Origin: JAUYQE01 sp035289745 | GTDB lineage: Archaea; Nanobdellota; Nanobdellia; Woesearchaeales; GW2011-AR9 | Direction: 5' to 3' | Assembly (NCBI GenBank): GCA_035289745.1 | Contig: DATDWF010000041.1 | Location: 1-20,023 of the forward strand | Length of the DNA stretch: 20,023 bases | Shown: piece by piece, positions 1 through 7,379 of the stretch | How positions within the stretch are numbered: the stretch's first letter is position 1 | Layout: each line of letters begins with the position of its first letter | Notes under the pieces: model-generated | Told to the model about the DNA's origin: nothing | The model's input: only the letters and a program-made list of their open reading frames with translations | Database searches by the model: none | Made by a program: the position numbers and the translations under genes

Positions 1-960
1 CCGCCAACCAGTTCCGGCAAGGTGCTGCTGCTCTTCTCCGGCGGCATCGATAGTCCGGTAGCGGCGTATCATCTGATAAAGCGCGGCTGCCAGGTTGATT
101 TCCTGTTCATCAACCTGCTGGAAGAGAAAGCGCTCAACGATGTGGCCCGCGTGTATAACTACCTGATTTCCCAGTACGCCTTCGGCTACACGCCACGCTG
201 TTTCGTCGTTCCAGCAAGAAGGCTGGTAGAAAAGATACGAGAAGTGGTTCCCCAACGCTTACGGCAATTAGCATTGAAGACGTGTTTCTACAAAATCGGA
301 GAACAAATCGCGAAAAAAACTGGTGCCCTTGCCATAGCAACGGGAGAAGCGCTTTCCCAGAAGTCCACGCAAACGTTAGAAAGCCTGCAGTTCCTGGAGC
401 AGGTGAAAACGCTGCCGGTGCTGCGGCCGCTGCTCAGCCTGGACAAGATAGAGATTACGCAGCTGGCGCAGAAGATCGGTACGCTCGCGGCGTCAGAAAA
501 AGTCAAAGAATATTGCAATCTCTCGGAAGGCCCGGTGGTCACTAAGCCAAATATGGCCTTGCTGCAGAAAATTCCTGATCTGACGACAGAGATCCAAGAA
601 GCGGTAACGGCGCAGCAGCCTTTTACGGGATTTCTGCCCTTTGCGGAAGAAGAGCCCATCGCTTTTTCCGGAGAGCCGGGGCAGGAACTTATTTGCGTCG
701 ATGTCCGCCCGCAGCACCAGCAGGACGTTGCGCCGTTGCCGACGACGATGTCGAGGCCGTATCCCTTTGTCCTTGAAGAGCTGGATACTTTTGAAAAAAA
801 CAAGCACTACCTGTTCATCTGCGATTTTGGCGTGCAGAGCGAGCAGGTTGCTTTCTTGCTGCGGAAGAAAGGGATGGCGGCAGCAGGGATCAGCGTGCCG
901 CATTTCCTGAAATATTTTCAGAAGCAGCTCCATGGCAGCAAACAGCAGGAGGATAAATAA
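1..960 (+). CDS. thiI: tRNA 4-thiouridine synthetase ThiI with rhodanese domain, 3' part
   Basis: The reading frame is open from the first base, so the N-terminal ferredoxin-like and THUMP regions lie outside the window and the GTG at 22 is internal. The visible part starts at the PP-loop (SGGIDS near base 40), which adenylates U8 of tRNA so that sulfur can be inserted. The family block around 'GEALSQKSTQTL' follows. Two cysteines of the sulfur relay are present: the one in 'EYCNL' (codon at 514) and the rhodanese loop cysteine in 'CDFGVQS' (codon at 820), which resembles the E. coli 'CDRGVMS' loop. The C-terminal rhodanese domain implies persulfide transfer from a cysteine desulfurase. Many archaeal ThiI proteins lack this domain, so it is a point of note. 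The stop overlaps the start of the next gene by one base. Identity is nearly certain; a role in thiazole synthesis cannot be judged here. Confidence 0.93.
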   Translation, partial: PPTSSGKVLLLFSGGIDSPVAAYHLIKRGCQVDFLFINLLEEKALNDVARVYNYLISQYAFGYTPRCFVVPARRLVEKIREVVPQRLRQLALKTCFYKIGEQIAKKTGALAIATGEALSQKSTQTLESLQFLEQVKTLPVLRPLLSLDKIEITQLAQKIGTLAASEKVKEYCNLSEGPVVTKPNMALLQKIPDLTTEIQEAVTAQQPFTGFLPFAEEEPIAFSGEPGQELICVDVRPQHQQDVAPLPTTMSRPYPFVLEELDTFEKNKHYLFICDFGVQSEQVAFLLRKKGMAAAGISVPHFLKYFQKQLHGSKQQEDK

Positions 961-1832
961 TGGTTGAACGGAAACAAAACCTAAGCCGCCGGTCGTTTAT
1001 CGAACAAGCGCTCCTGGGCAGCGGGGCTCTTCTTTTTCCAGGAATGGGCTGTGCACTACCGATAGTTCAAGAGGAGCGCTACCAATCCCTTCTTTCAGAG
1101 GAGCAGCGCCGGCAGATCATCACGACGTGCTTTCCTGTCAGCGTGCAGCATCACTATCAGATTGAAGGGACTCCTCTGCAATACGAACTCGAGCCCGTGG
1201 AAGGAACGGCCACGCTTCTTTCCATGCGAGATGAGACGGCATACTTTCTCACCAACAATCATGTTGTCAATCCCCAGACGCCGGATGACGTGCTGCTTTA
1301 CGAGCGGCAGTTTCTCCATGATATCGTACAACAGGAAGGGCTAATGATTTCGGCATCGTCTTTAACACTATCCTATCTTTCGTCAGAAATCCACAGTGAG
1401 GTGCTGGGGCAAGAAGTCCTGCTTTCCGATGGCAAAGGCTGGCAAAATGAACGGGAGGATATTGCTCTTCTGCGCTTGGAGGCATTGCCAGAAGAACAGC
1501 GCAGGCAGCTTTCCCCACCAATCCTTGGTGATAACCGCGCTTTAGATTATGGAAGCTCTCTTTTTATGGCAGGGCGAGTGGAGAACGAACAATTGCTAGC
1601 ACACGGGGTTTATGCGGGAAGATATACTTTTTCCGGCAGCGACGTTTTCCTCTTTGATGCCTCGATCCTTTCCGGCTTTTCCGGCGGCGGAGTTTTTGCT
1701 ATGGGGAGAAACGGCATGGAATTGGTTGGCTACACCCGATGGGTATTGGAAGATTCCATGACGGTGGTGGTGCCTATTTCCATTATTCAACGTTGGCTGG
1801 AAGAAGAAGGGCTGGCCGGCAGCATTCTTTAG
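960..1832 (+). CDS. Tat-exported trypsin-like serine protease
   Basis: A 290-residue protein with a twin-arginine signal: 'SRRSFIEQALLGSGALLF' at residues 9-26, then Cys31, which is only a poor lipobox. The mature part has the trypsin/HtrA order of catalytic motifs: 'TNNHVV' (His101), 'REDIALL' (Asp167) and 'GFSGGGVF' (Ser241, where the family usually has GNSGG or GDSGG). No PDZ domain follows, so this is a single-domain protease rather than a full HtrA. It would act outside the membrane on unknown substrates. The ATG shares its A with the thiI stop (TAATG), implying translational coupling, although the functions look unrelated. The triad is visible in the sequence; proteolytic activity is inferred. 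Confidence 0.8.
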   Translation: MVERKQNLSRRSFIEQALLGSGALLFPGMGCALPIVQEERYQSLLSEEQRRQIITTCFPVSVQHHYQIEGTPLQYELEPVEGTATLLSMRDETAYFLTNNHVVNPQTPDDVLLYERQFLHDIVQQEGLMISASSLTLSYLSSEIHSEVLGQEVLLSDGKGWQNEREDIALLRLEALPEEQRRQLSPPILGDNRALDYGSSLFMAGRVENEQLLAHGVYAGRYTFSGSDVFLFDASILSGFSGGGVFAMGRNGMELVGYTRWVLEDSMTVVVPISIIQRWLEEEGLAGSIL

Positions 1833-1850
1833 CTGCTCTTGAAAAGAAAG

Positions 1851-1861
1851 CCTTAAAAAGA
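1851..1861 (+). promoter_or_regulatory. TATA box for the cupredoxin-like gene
   Basis: The core TTAAAAA at 1853-1859 is centred 26 bases before the ATG at 1882. This matches the spacing seen at many other genes in the window and suggests a leaderless mRNA separate from the thiI-protease transcript. Confidence 0.6.
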
Positions 1862-1881
1862 AGAGAACTCTCCCCTACCGC

Positions 1882-2340
1882 ATGAAGAGGCAGTTTTTCA
1901 TTGCAAGATTTTTATTGCTTGGATTTGCATTATTTATTCTGGCTTCCTGTGCACCGCAGACGGCACAACCTGCGGAGAGGGAATCACCAGACGCGCCACT
2001 TACTCCACCGGCTTTGGGAGTGGGAGGAAGCAATGAAATTGTTATTACCGCTAACGGATTTGAACCGTCGACTTTAACCATCCAATCGGGAGAAACAGTG
2101 ACATGGACCAACAAAGATAGCCAATCGCATTGGCCAGCTTCGGCGATACATCCCACGCATACGCTCTATCCGGGCTCGGGAATCGAGAAATGTGGAACTG
2201 CAGAAGAAAGCACCACTTTTGATGCCTGCAATCTGGTAGCCGCAGGCGGACAGTATTCTTTCACGTTTACGGAGCGAGGCACGTGGAAGTACCATGACCA
2301 TCTGAATCCCGCAAAGACGGGGATGATTGTGGTGGAGTGA
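1882..2340 (+). CDS. cupredoxin-like lipoprotein
   Basis: A 152-residue exported lipoprotein: a lysine/arginine start, a hydrophobic stretch and the lipobox 'LASC' with Cys23 as lipidation site, then a proline-rich tether. From about residue 51 the protein matches the plastocyanin/azurin-like fold ('GFEPSTLTIQSGETVTWTN', then 'YSFTFTERGTWKYHDH'). Candidate metal ligands are His83, His138, His140 and Met148. The usual type 1 copper cysteine in 'Y-x-C-x-x-H' is absent (it reads 'KYHDHLNP'), while Cys104 and Cys116 sit apart and could form a disulfide. It may therefore bind copper atypically or not be an electron carrier. The next gene starts four bases after its stop. Confidence 0.75.
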   Translation: MKRQFFIARFLLLGFALFILASCAPQTAQPAERESPDAPLTPPALGVGGSNEIVITANGFEPSTLTIQSGETVTWTNKDSQSHWPASAIHPTHTLYPGSGIEKCGTAEESTTFDACNLVAAGGQYSFTFTERGTWKYHDHLNPAKTGMIVVE

Positions 2341-2344
2341 GAAC

Positions 2345-2554
2345 ATGAATTTTAAACCGAGTATCCTGAAATCGATAGTTACGCTTGTCTTGGGGGTAGG
2401 GTTAGGGAGAGTTGTCTCACTTGTTTTAAGAAGCTCGAGGTTCTGTGAACAAGGGTATCCCTGCCCAGCACCAACATATGCATCGCCGATACTTTGGATT
2501 CCCCTTTTTGTTATAGGAATTTATGTCATATATTCTTTAGTACAGAAAAAGTAA
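2345..2554 (+). CDS. small two-helix membrane protein, unknown function
   Basis: A 69-residue protein starting at the ATG four bases after the cupredoxin gene stop; a TTG at 2327 in the same frame would overlap that gene and is less likely. It has two hydrophobic segments (about residues 8-28 and 46-65) joined by a short loop with two cysteines ('FCEQGYPCP'). This gives a hairpin membrane protein, perhaps with a disulfide in the loop. I do not recognise the family. Its position suggests co-expression with the cupredoxin-like lipoprotein. Confidence 0.55.
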   Translation: MNFKPSILKSIVTLVLGVGLGRVVSLVLRSSRFCEQGYPCPAPTYASPILWIPLFVIGIYVIYSLVQKK

Positions 2555-2564
2555 AATTCTTCAT

Positions 2565-2630
2565 TTAAACCAGTGAACAACCGCTCTTCCTACTCAATTC
2601 TTCCAAAGAAATTTCTCCCACGAACTGCTC
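2565..2630 (-). pseudogene. C-terminal remnant of a thioredoxin-like lipoprotein gene
   Basis: Read on the minus strand this stretch encodes 'VGEISLEELSRKSGCSLV' followed by a stop. It aligns with the C-terminus of the intact protein at 4180-4536 ('VAGEISLEELSGKSGCALG'), with about 14 of 17 residues identical from GEISLEEL onward. A TAA at 2631-2633 closes the frame upstream and the rest of the copy is not recognisable. Base-level similarity continues a little past the stop (2561-2590 against 4177-4206). The ATPase gene lies exactly between the remnant and the intact copy. Confidence 0.7.
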
Positions 2631-2694
2631 TTAAAATCACCCCAAAAAGCTTCCGGAAGACCGGGGGCAGGCATACTTTAAACTGTCCATGTTC

Positions 2695-2724
2695 ATCGGT
2701 CACTTTTTAGCATTTTTGACCGAT
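2695..2724. promoter_or_regulatory. inverted repeat upstream of the ATPase TATA box
   Basis: ATCGGTCA (2695-2702) and TGACCGAT (2717-2724) are perfect 8-base inverted repeats with a 14-base spacer. The right arm touches the TATA box of the ATPase gene, where an archaeal repressor or activator could compete with TBP/TFB. Assignment as an operator is an inference. Confidence 0.4.
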
Positions 2725-2737
2725 ATATTTTTAAATG
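2724..2737 (+). promoter_or_regulatory. TATA box for the AAA_14 ATPase gene
   Basis: A strong A/T box, TATATTTTTAAATG, centred 26-28 bases before the ATG at 2758, which fits leaderless transcription. Confidence 0.65.
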
Positions 2738-2757
2738 CATTGTCTTTCTGAAAGCGT

Positions 2758-4044
2758 ATGGAAAAAGACCAGATCATAGAAGCATTGGCAGAGTGGAACT
2801 TTTGGACGAGGCAACAGGACACGGGAATCCCTCGGAGAGCTTATGGAGAACTGCTGGCAAAACTCTCGGCTACGGGTCAGATTATTGTCATAACCGGCGC
2901 CAGAAGATCCGGGAAATCTACAATCATCAGGCAGCGGATACAGCAGTTGAACACCAATGGAGTTGATCCAAAAGATTGCCTTTATGTTAACTTGGAAGAG
3001 CCGAAATTTATGGGGGATTTGACTGTAGGATTTTTACAGCAGATTTATGATGCTTACTTGGAGATTGTCAATCCCCCCGGGAAGAAGCAGTATATCTTCC
3101 TTGATGAGGTGCAACTTATTCCCGGATGGGAAAAATTTGTGCGGGGGCTCCATGAAAAAGGAAAAGCACACATTATAGTATCTGGTTCTTCGGCCGGACT
3201 GCTCAGCCAAGAGTTTGCTACTGCGCTAACGGGCAGGCACATCGATGTGACGGTGTACCCTTTGCGGTTTAAAGAGTTTCTCTGGTTCCGAAATGTTCCG
3301 GCTCAAACGCAGCTGAATCTCGCCTCCCACTCTGGTGAAATAAAAAGAACACTCCGAGAATATCTGGAGGTTGGGGGGTTTCCCCTTGTGGCATTACAGG
3401 AGGAGAAGAAACGTATCTTAACGGCTTATTTTGATGACATTCTCTCTAAAGACATTGCAGAGCGGCACAGAATAAAAAAAATAGAAAAACTAAAGAAACT
3501 GGCAATTTTTTATTTGACAAACCTTTCTTCCCCCAGCTCTTTCAGAAGAGTCCAAAAGTTTATAGGTTTGAGCCTAGATAGCGTAGAGCGATATTCACAA
3601 TACTTGCAAGAAGCATATCTTCTTTTTTTTGTGCAAAAGTTTTCTTATTCTTTAAAAGAGCAGGAAGTGAACCCCCGTAAAGTGTATTGCATCGATAATG
3701 GGCTTAAAAATCTGGTAAGCTTCCGGATGAGTGAAAATATGGGACAGCTCTACGAGAATACGGTCTTTCTCGAGTTACTACAACGAGGAAAAGAAATATT
3801 TTATTGGAAAAGCAAGAAAGAATGTGATTTTGTGATCAAAGAGGGTAACAAAGTACGGCTGGCGATCCAGGTATGTTCTAACCTGGCCAGCCGGCAGGCA
3901 GAGGAGGTAGCAGGGCTACTTGAGGCCATGGAGAAATTTAAGCTCAGAGAAGGCCTGATTATTACGGGAGAGGAGGATAAAAAAATGCAGGTTTCAGGAA
4001 AAAAAGTACGATTTATCCCCCTTTGGAAATGGCTGCTTACATAA
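2758..4044 (+). CDS. AAA_14/DUF4143 family ATPase
   Basis: A 428-residue protein of the COG1373 type. It has a Walker A motif 'GARRSGKST' (residues 47-55), a Walker B motif 'YIFLDEVQ' (Asp116, Glu117), a 'VSGSSAGLL' sensor-like strand (141-149) and 'TGRHIDVTVYPL' (158-169), where Arg160 may serve as a finger. The C-terminal half carries the DUF4143 region with the remains of a nuclease-like fold: 'ENTVFLELL', 'ECDFVI' and 'AIQVC'. The last replaces the usual E-x-K pair, so nuclease activity is doubtful. Such ATPases are numerous in archaea, are often carried as stand-alone genes and have no settled function. The gene has its own promoter and a candidate operator, and sits between two copies of a neighbouring gene's 3' end, suggesting later insertion or rearrangement. 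Confidence 0.88.
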   Translation: MEKDQIIEALAEWNFWTRQQDTGIPRRAYGELLAKLSATGQIIVITGARRSGKSTIIRQRIQQLNTNGVDPKDCLYVNLEEPKFMGDLTVGFLQQIYDAYLEIVNPPGKKQYIFLDEVQLIPGWEKFVRGLHEKGKAHIIVSGSSAGLLSQEFATALTGRHIDVTVYPLRFKEFLWFRNVPAQTQLNLASHSGEIKRTLREYLEVGGFPLVALQEEKKRILTAYFDDILSKDIAERHRIKKIEKLKKLAIFYLTNLSSPSSFRRVQKFIGLSLDSVERYSQYLQEAYLLFFVQKFSYSLKEQEVNPRKVYCIDNGLKNLVSFRMSENMGQLYENTVFLELLQRGKEIFYWKSKKECDFVIKEGNKVRLAIQVCSNLASRQAEEVAGLLEAMEKFKLREGLIITGEEDKKMQVSGKKVRFIPLWKWLLT

Positions 4045-4179
4045 CTCTCTGCTCGAAAATAGAGATATACTGAAGGACACAAATAATTGATCAAAAATGT
4101 TGTTTCCTTCATATATAATGCGAGAAAATATGCTCAAATCTTTAAGTCCCGCATCATAGTTTGAATACCTTACAAGCAT

Positions 4180-4536
4180 TCACCCCAATGCACACCCGCT
4201 CTTCCCGCTCAGTTCTTCCAGTGAAATCTCTCCGGCAACTCGTGTGCCATCGCCGAATTCCCACGTCGGATAGCCGGTGATGCCCTGCTGCTCGCAGAAG
4301 GCCGTCTGCCCCTGGCCGCCGGGCAGGGAACATTCGATATAATTGACTTTTTCCCAACTATTGCCAAAGAGCTCTTTCTGGTTCAGGCAATGCGGGCACC
4401 AGTACGCCCCGAACATCTTGACGCCGTTGTCCGTTAAGCATTGCGCAAAGGTATCATGCTCCCCCGGCGAGGAAGAAGAACAGCCGGCCAGAAGAAGCGA
4501 AAGCACTACAGTGCAAAGAGCTACAATATTTGCCAT
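4180..4536 (-). CDS. thioredoxin-like lipoprotein (VKOR-associated type)
   Basis: A 118-residue protein starting at the ATG at 4536, preferred because a TATA box lies 28 bases upstream. Signal and lipobox 'LLAGC' place the lipid on Cys19. The redox motif is 'YWCPHC' (Cys47, Cys50) and the cis-proline is Pro90 in 'GYPTW'. The pattern 'FAQCLTDNGVKMFGAYWCPHC' resembles the thioredoxin domain often fused to, or encoded with, vitamin K epoxide reductase homologues. Cys33, Cys69, Cys81 and Cys115 are further cysteines. The likely role is thiol oxidation or isomerisation outside the membrane. No VKOR gene is visible in the window. A degraded second copy of its 3' end lies at 2565-2630. Confidence 0.82.
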   Translation of the reverse strand: MANIVALCTVVLSLLLAGCSSSSPGEHDTFAQCLTDNGVKMFGAYWCPHCLNQKELFGNSWEKVNYIECSLPGGQGQTAFCEQQGITGYPTWEFGDGTRVAGEISLEELSGKSGCALG

Positions 4537-4559
4537 CAAAAAAAAGAAGCAAGCACTGC

Positions 4560-4568
4560 TATTTAAAG
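4560..4568 (-). promoter_or_regulatory. TATA box for the thioredoxin-like lipoprotein gene
   Basis: On the minus strand it reads CTTTAAATA, centred 28 bases before the ATG at 4536. Confidence 0.6.
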
Positions 4569-4591
4569 CTAATTGAGCCCAAGAAAGTAAT

Positions 4592-4600
4592 GTTAATAAG
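4592..4600 (+). promoter_or_regulatory. weak TATA-like box for the YkuD gene
   Basis: GTTAATAAG is centred 28 bases before the ATG at 4624. It is less A/T-perfect than the other boxes in the window. The 87-base divergent gap holds this box and the opposing lipoprotein promoter. Confidence 0.4.
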
Positions 4601-4623
4601 CTTCTTTTCGCTCCCGATGCATA

Positions 4624-6144
4624 ATGGCTTTCCAGAAGCGCTTTCTCTCCTCTTCGCTTAGTCTGGCCCTGCTGCTGCCTCCAAATGGTGCAGGGAGCGA
4701 TGAGCGGCAGGAAGAACGAGAAGCGGACGAAATAACGATTACCGAAACGCGGGAAGAGCCCTTTGAAGGAGACGAAGAATTAGTTGCCCAAGAATACACC
4801 ATCGACATCTCTGACCATTTCATCCCCGAAATCCTGCGGGATTCACGATATGCAGAAACGTATCTGGCCTCCGTCGCAGAGCTGAACGAGCAATTTGGAG
4901 CAGAAGTTTTTGAAGAGCCATTGGATAGGGAGCGCTTCGGCATCTATAGCACATTTGCACCCCATATTCCACTGCTGCAGGAAAGCATTACGCATTACGA
5001 ACGCACTTTGGAGCGGCGCGGTGATCAGGCTACGCCGCAGCTCTCTTTTGAAGAAAGCATCGAAGCAAACTTCACGACGGAACGGACGCTGGAGCGGATT
5101 GCAGAACTTCTGGCCAGAGAACCACGAACAGAAAGAGAAGAGCGCCGCCTGCAGGAGTATCAAGAACGGGTTTCTTTGGTACGGGACATCCAAACCATCC
5201 TTTCCTGGGAGAGCTTTTACGACGGTGAGATTAATGGGGTGTATGCGCAGACGGACGAAGCAGTTGCTGCATACCAGCGGTTTCATCATGTGGATGATGA
5301 TGGAGTCATTGGCTCCGTAACCAGAGACTTGCTCAATACACCACTGGAAGAGCATTTTGAACAATCTTCTCGGCCTTTGCTGCAGGCCTTCGAAGAACGG
5401 ATATTCCATGCCACTTTTGTTATTGAACCAACGGTTCTAGAGCAGGTTACGGAAGAAGCGGTGGCACAATTAGGATTAGCCACACCAGAAGCCGTTCTGG
5501 ACTTCTTTGCTGACGGACAGCGTCCGGAAACCGTTACGCTGGAACTGCACGTTCCGGAACGGTACCTCCAAGACAGCATGGATCTGCGCATCGAGATCGA
5601 AAAGTCAGAACGAAACCGAAGAAATACGCATTTAGAATTATATGCACAGGAAGAAGAAAGTGAGGTTCTCCTCTTTAGCACGCGGGCCGTAGTTGGCGGG
5701 GAGTACGTCATCCGCGGCCGAAGAAGGAATTTCCCGACGCCGGAAGGAGATTTTTACCTGCGAAGAGTTTTGGTGTTCCCGCACTGGTTCCCACCATCGT
5801 GGGCAGAAGAGGAATATGGCGATCCGCTCACCCAGCCGGGCTTTCAGAATGCGTACGGGATCATGGCTGCACCTTTTTCCCGGCGACAAGCTATCCCGGA
5901 AGAGCCGTACACGGCGCATTACAGCGGAGATCTCCCTTACTTGCTGCATTTGACGAGTGCTCCCGAGAGCGTGGAAAGTGGCCGGGGAAGATCCCATGGC
6001 TGCGTGCGCCTGCACCCCGATGGGGGCAATCACTTGTTTTACTTTCTGATTCGCTATACACCACATCGGCCGCTCGGCAGAGCAGAATATCGCGGAGAAG
6101 CGGTGCCGTTTGAGCAGGCGATTCCGGTACGGATAAGATGGTAA
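4624..6144 (+). CDS. peptidoglycan-binding and YkuD L,D-transpeptidase-like exported protein
   Basis: A 506-residue protein with a short signal peptide (residues 4-24, 'QKRFLSSSLSLALLLPPNGA'), a long charged and probably helical region (about 26-185), and a PG_binding_1-like repeat at 188-240 ('YDGEINGVYAQTDEAVAAYQ', 'DDDGVIG'). A YkuD catalytic domain covers about 345-480. Its signature is 'SHGCVRL' with Cys460, preceded by His442 in 'LLHLTS', and 'NFPTPEGDFYLRRV' matches the family's 'PTPxGxY' strand. The order resembles bacterial YcbB/LdtD. Bacterial members cross-link murein by 3-3 bonds. Archaea lack murein, so the substrate here is unknown: a host's or neighbour's wall, a pseudo-peptidoglycan, or protein amidation. 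It converges with the metE-like pair. Confidence 0.85.
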   Translation: MAFQKRFLSSSLSLALLLPPNGAGSDERQEEREADEITITETREEPFEGDEELVAQEYTIDISDHFIPEILRDSRYAETYLASVAELNEQFGAEVFEEPLDRERFGIYSTFAPHIPLLQESITHYERTLERRGDQATPQLSFEESIEANFTTERTLERIAELLAREPRTEREERRLQEYQERVSLVRDIQTILSWESFYDGEINGVYAQTDEAVAAYQRFHHVDDDGVIGSVTRDLLNTPLEEHFEQSSRPLLQAFEERIFHATFVIEPTVLEQVTEEAVAQLGLATPEAVLDFFADGQRPETVTLELHVPERYLQDSMDLRIEIEKSERNRRNTHLELYAQEEESEVLLFSTRAVVGGEYVIRGRRRNFPTPEGDFYLRRVLVFPHWFPPSWAEEEYGDPLTQPGFQNAYGIMAAPFSRRQAIPEEPYTAHYSGDLPYLLHLTSAPESVESGRGRSHGCVRLHPDGGNHLFYFLIRYTPHRPLGRAEYRGEAVPFEQAIPVRIRW

Positions 6145-6176
6145 ACAAGAAAGGACAAGCACGAAGAGTGTTCTTC

Positions 6177-7379
6177 TCAGCCTTTTCTGGCTAATGCGGC
6201 GCCCTCAACCATCGTTTCATACAGCTGTATACAGCGCTCCAACTGCAATTGCCGTAAGCCACAATCGGGAGCCACAAAGACCAGCTGCGGATCACCCAGA
6301 ACGGTAGCAGCACGAAGAATCCTTTGCCGAACGATTTCGGGAGTTTCCATCCGGCCGAGCACCTGCTGCTCTTGTGTGATATCGACTACGCCGATGCCGA
6401 TTTCAAACCTTCTTTGGTCTTGATGCTGCTTAAAAACGGCAAGATCCTGTTCATAGTGGTCAGCATTGGCCAGCTCCAGAGAGAAGTGATTGACAGCGGG
6501 ATGCAGCTTAAGGACATGAGGAAATAAAAGGTCGTAGCCTTGCTTTTCCGTTAAAGAAACTCTGCGGGGATAGCAGACATGGATGCTGAATTTAACATTT
6601 TCTATGCCCGCAACGACGGCGTTAATGCCCGCAACCATGATCGGGAGGTGTTCCAGATCCAGCGTCGCGGCGGGCACATCCAATTGAATCCATTGCGCTC
6701 CTCTTTCCACCAAGGCCTGCACTTGCGGGCGAATGACGTTTTCTGCTAAAGCCAGAGTAAACATTTGCTTGGCCTCATAGCGAAGCTGGCGAGGATGGGA
6801 CGCAGCGGGAGCTTGGGATTTTACGAGTTCCGTGTAATAGCGATTATCGCTCATCACTGCAATCATGTACGGGTCGTCAAGAGGAACTTTAACGGGCCGA
6901 GCAGCATGATAAGTGGCAAAATCAAACTCGCGAGTAACCAGTGCGGGCAATGATCCTTCTTTTAAGGAAGGCGGGGCTATGCAGATGCCCATGCGCCAGC
7001 TGTCCGGCCCCCGGGAGCGGGTCATTTCGGGCGCCAGCTCAAACCCCTTCACGTGCCGGACGACATGATGATACATCTCTGTGCGCCGGGCTTCCCCATC
7101 GTACACAAAATCCAGGCCAAGCTGCTCTTGGAGCCGCAGGTTGAAAAGGGAGTTGAAGTCCGTCACTATGCTTTTTTCTTCGGCAGTGAGCGCCCGTTGT
7201 TCCCCATTCTGCCGTTCAAAAAGGCCGATGACAGCATCGCAGGGGATGGAGAGGCGTTGGGCGTAGTGGCGAAGCTCCTCAAGATCTACTCCGGAAACAG
7301 GCTGGCCTTTTGCTGCTTTTACCCGGGCATTTAATTTCGGCAGGCTTCCGACTTCATATGTTGGAAATACATTATTCAT
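6177..7379 (-). CDS. methionine synthase, MetE C-terminal catalytic type
   Basis: A 400-residue protein of the cobalamin-independent methionine synthase family, C-terminal barrel. The start is the ATG at 7379, chosen because GGAGGTG lies 9 bases upstream; in-frame starts further upstream lie inside the preceding gene. Zinc ligands are visible: His267 and Cys269 in 'SIHVCYP', Glu302 in 'SLELANA', and Cys373 in 'APDCGL'. It would methylate homocysteine. Because full MetE is one chain of about 750 residues, this belongs with the short core enzymes of archaea, some of which use a corrinoid protein or another donor rather than polyglutamyl methyltetrahydrofolate. The start overlaps the upstream partner gene by 8 bases, implying coupled synthesis. 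Confidence 0.85.
   Translation of the reverse strand: MNNVFPTYEVGSLPKLNARVKAAKGQPVSGVDLEELRHYAQRLSIPCDAVIGLFERQNGEQRALTAEEKSIVTDFNSLFNLRLQEQLGLDFVYDGEARRTEMYHHVVRHVKGFELAPEMTRSRGPDSWRMGICIAPPSLKEGSLPALVTREFDFATYHAARPVKVPLDDPYMIAVMSDNRYYTELVKSQAPAASHPRQLRYEAKQMFTLALAENVIRPQVQALVERGAQWIQLDVPAATLDLEHLPIMVAGINAVVAGIENVKFSIHVCYPRRVSLTEKQGYDLLFPHVLKLHPAVNHFSLELANADHYEQDLAVFKQHQDQRRFEIGIGVVDITQEQQVLGRMETPEIVRQRILRAATVLGDPQLVFVAPDCGLRQLQLERCIQLYETMVEGAALARKG

Noticed and set aside
288..803. Long open frame antisense to thiI
   Set aside because: Its sequence shows no family motif and the opposite strand encodes conserved ThiI motifs throughout.
4045..4179. Possible small gene or RNA in the gap between the ATPase and thioredoxin-like genes
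   Set aside because: No open frame with a start signal, no clear hairpin and no tRNA-like pattern; I see nothing supportable in these 135 bases.
6163..6176. GAAGA/TCTTC hairpin between the convergent YkuD and metE-like genes
   Set aside because: Only five base pairs and no U-run on either side, too weak to call a terminator.
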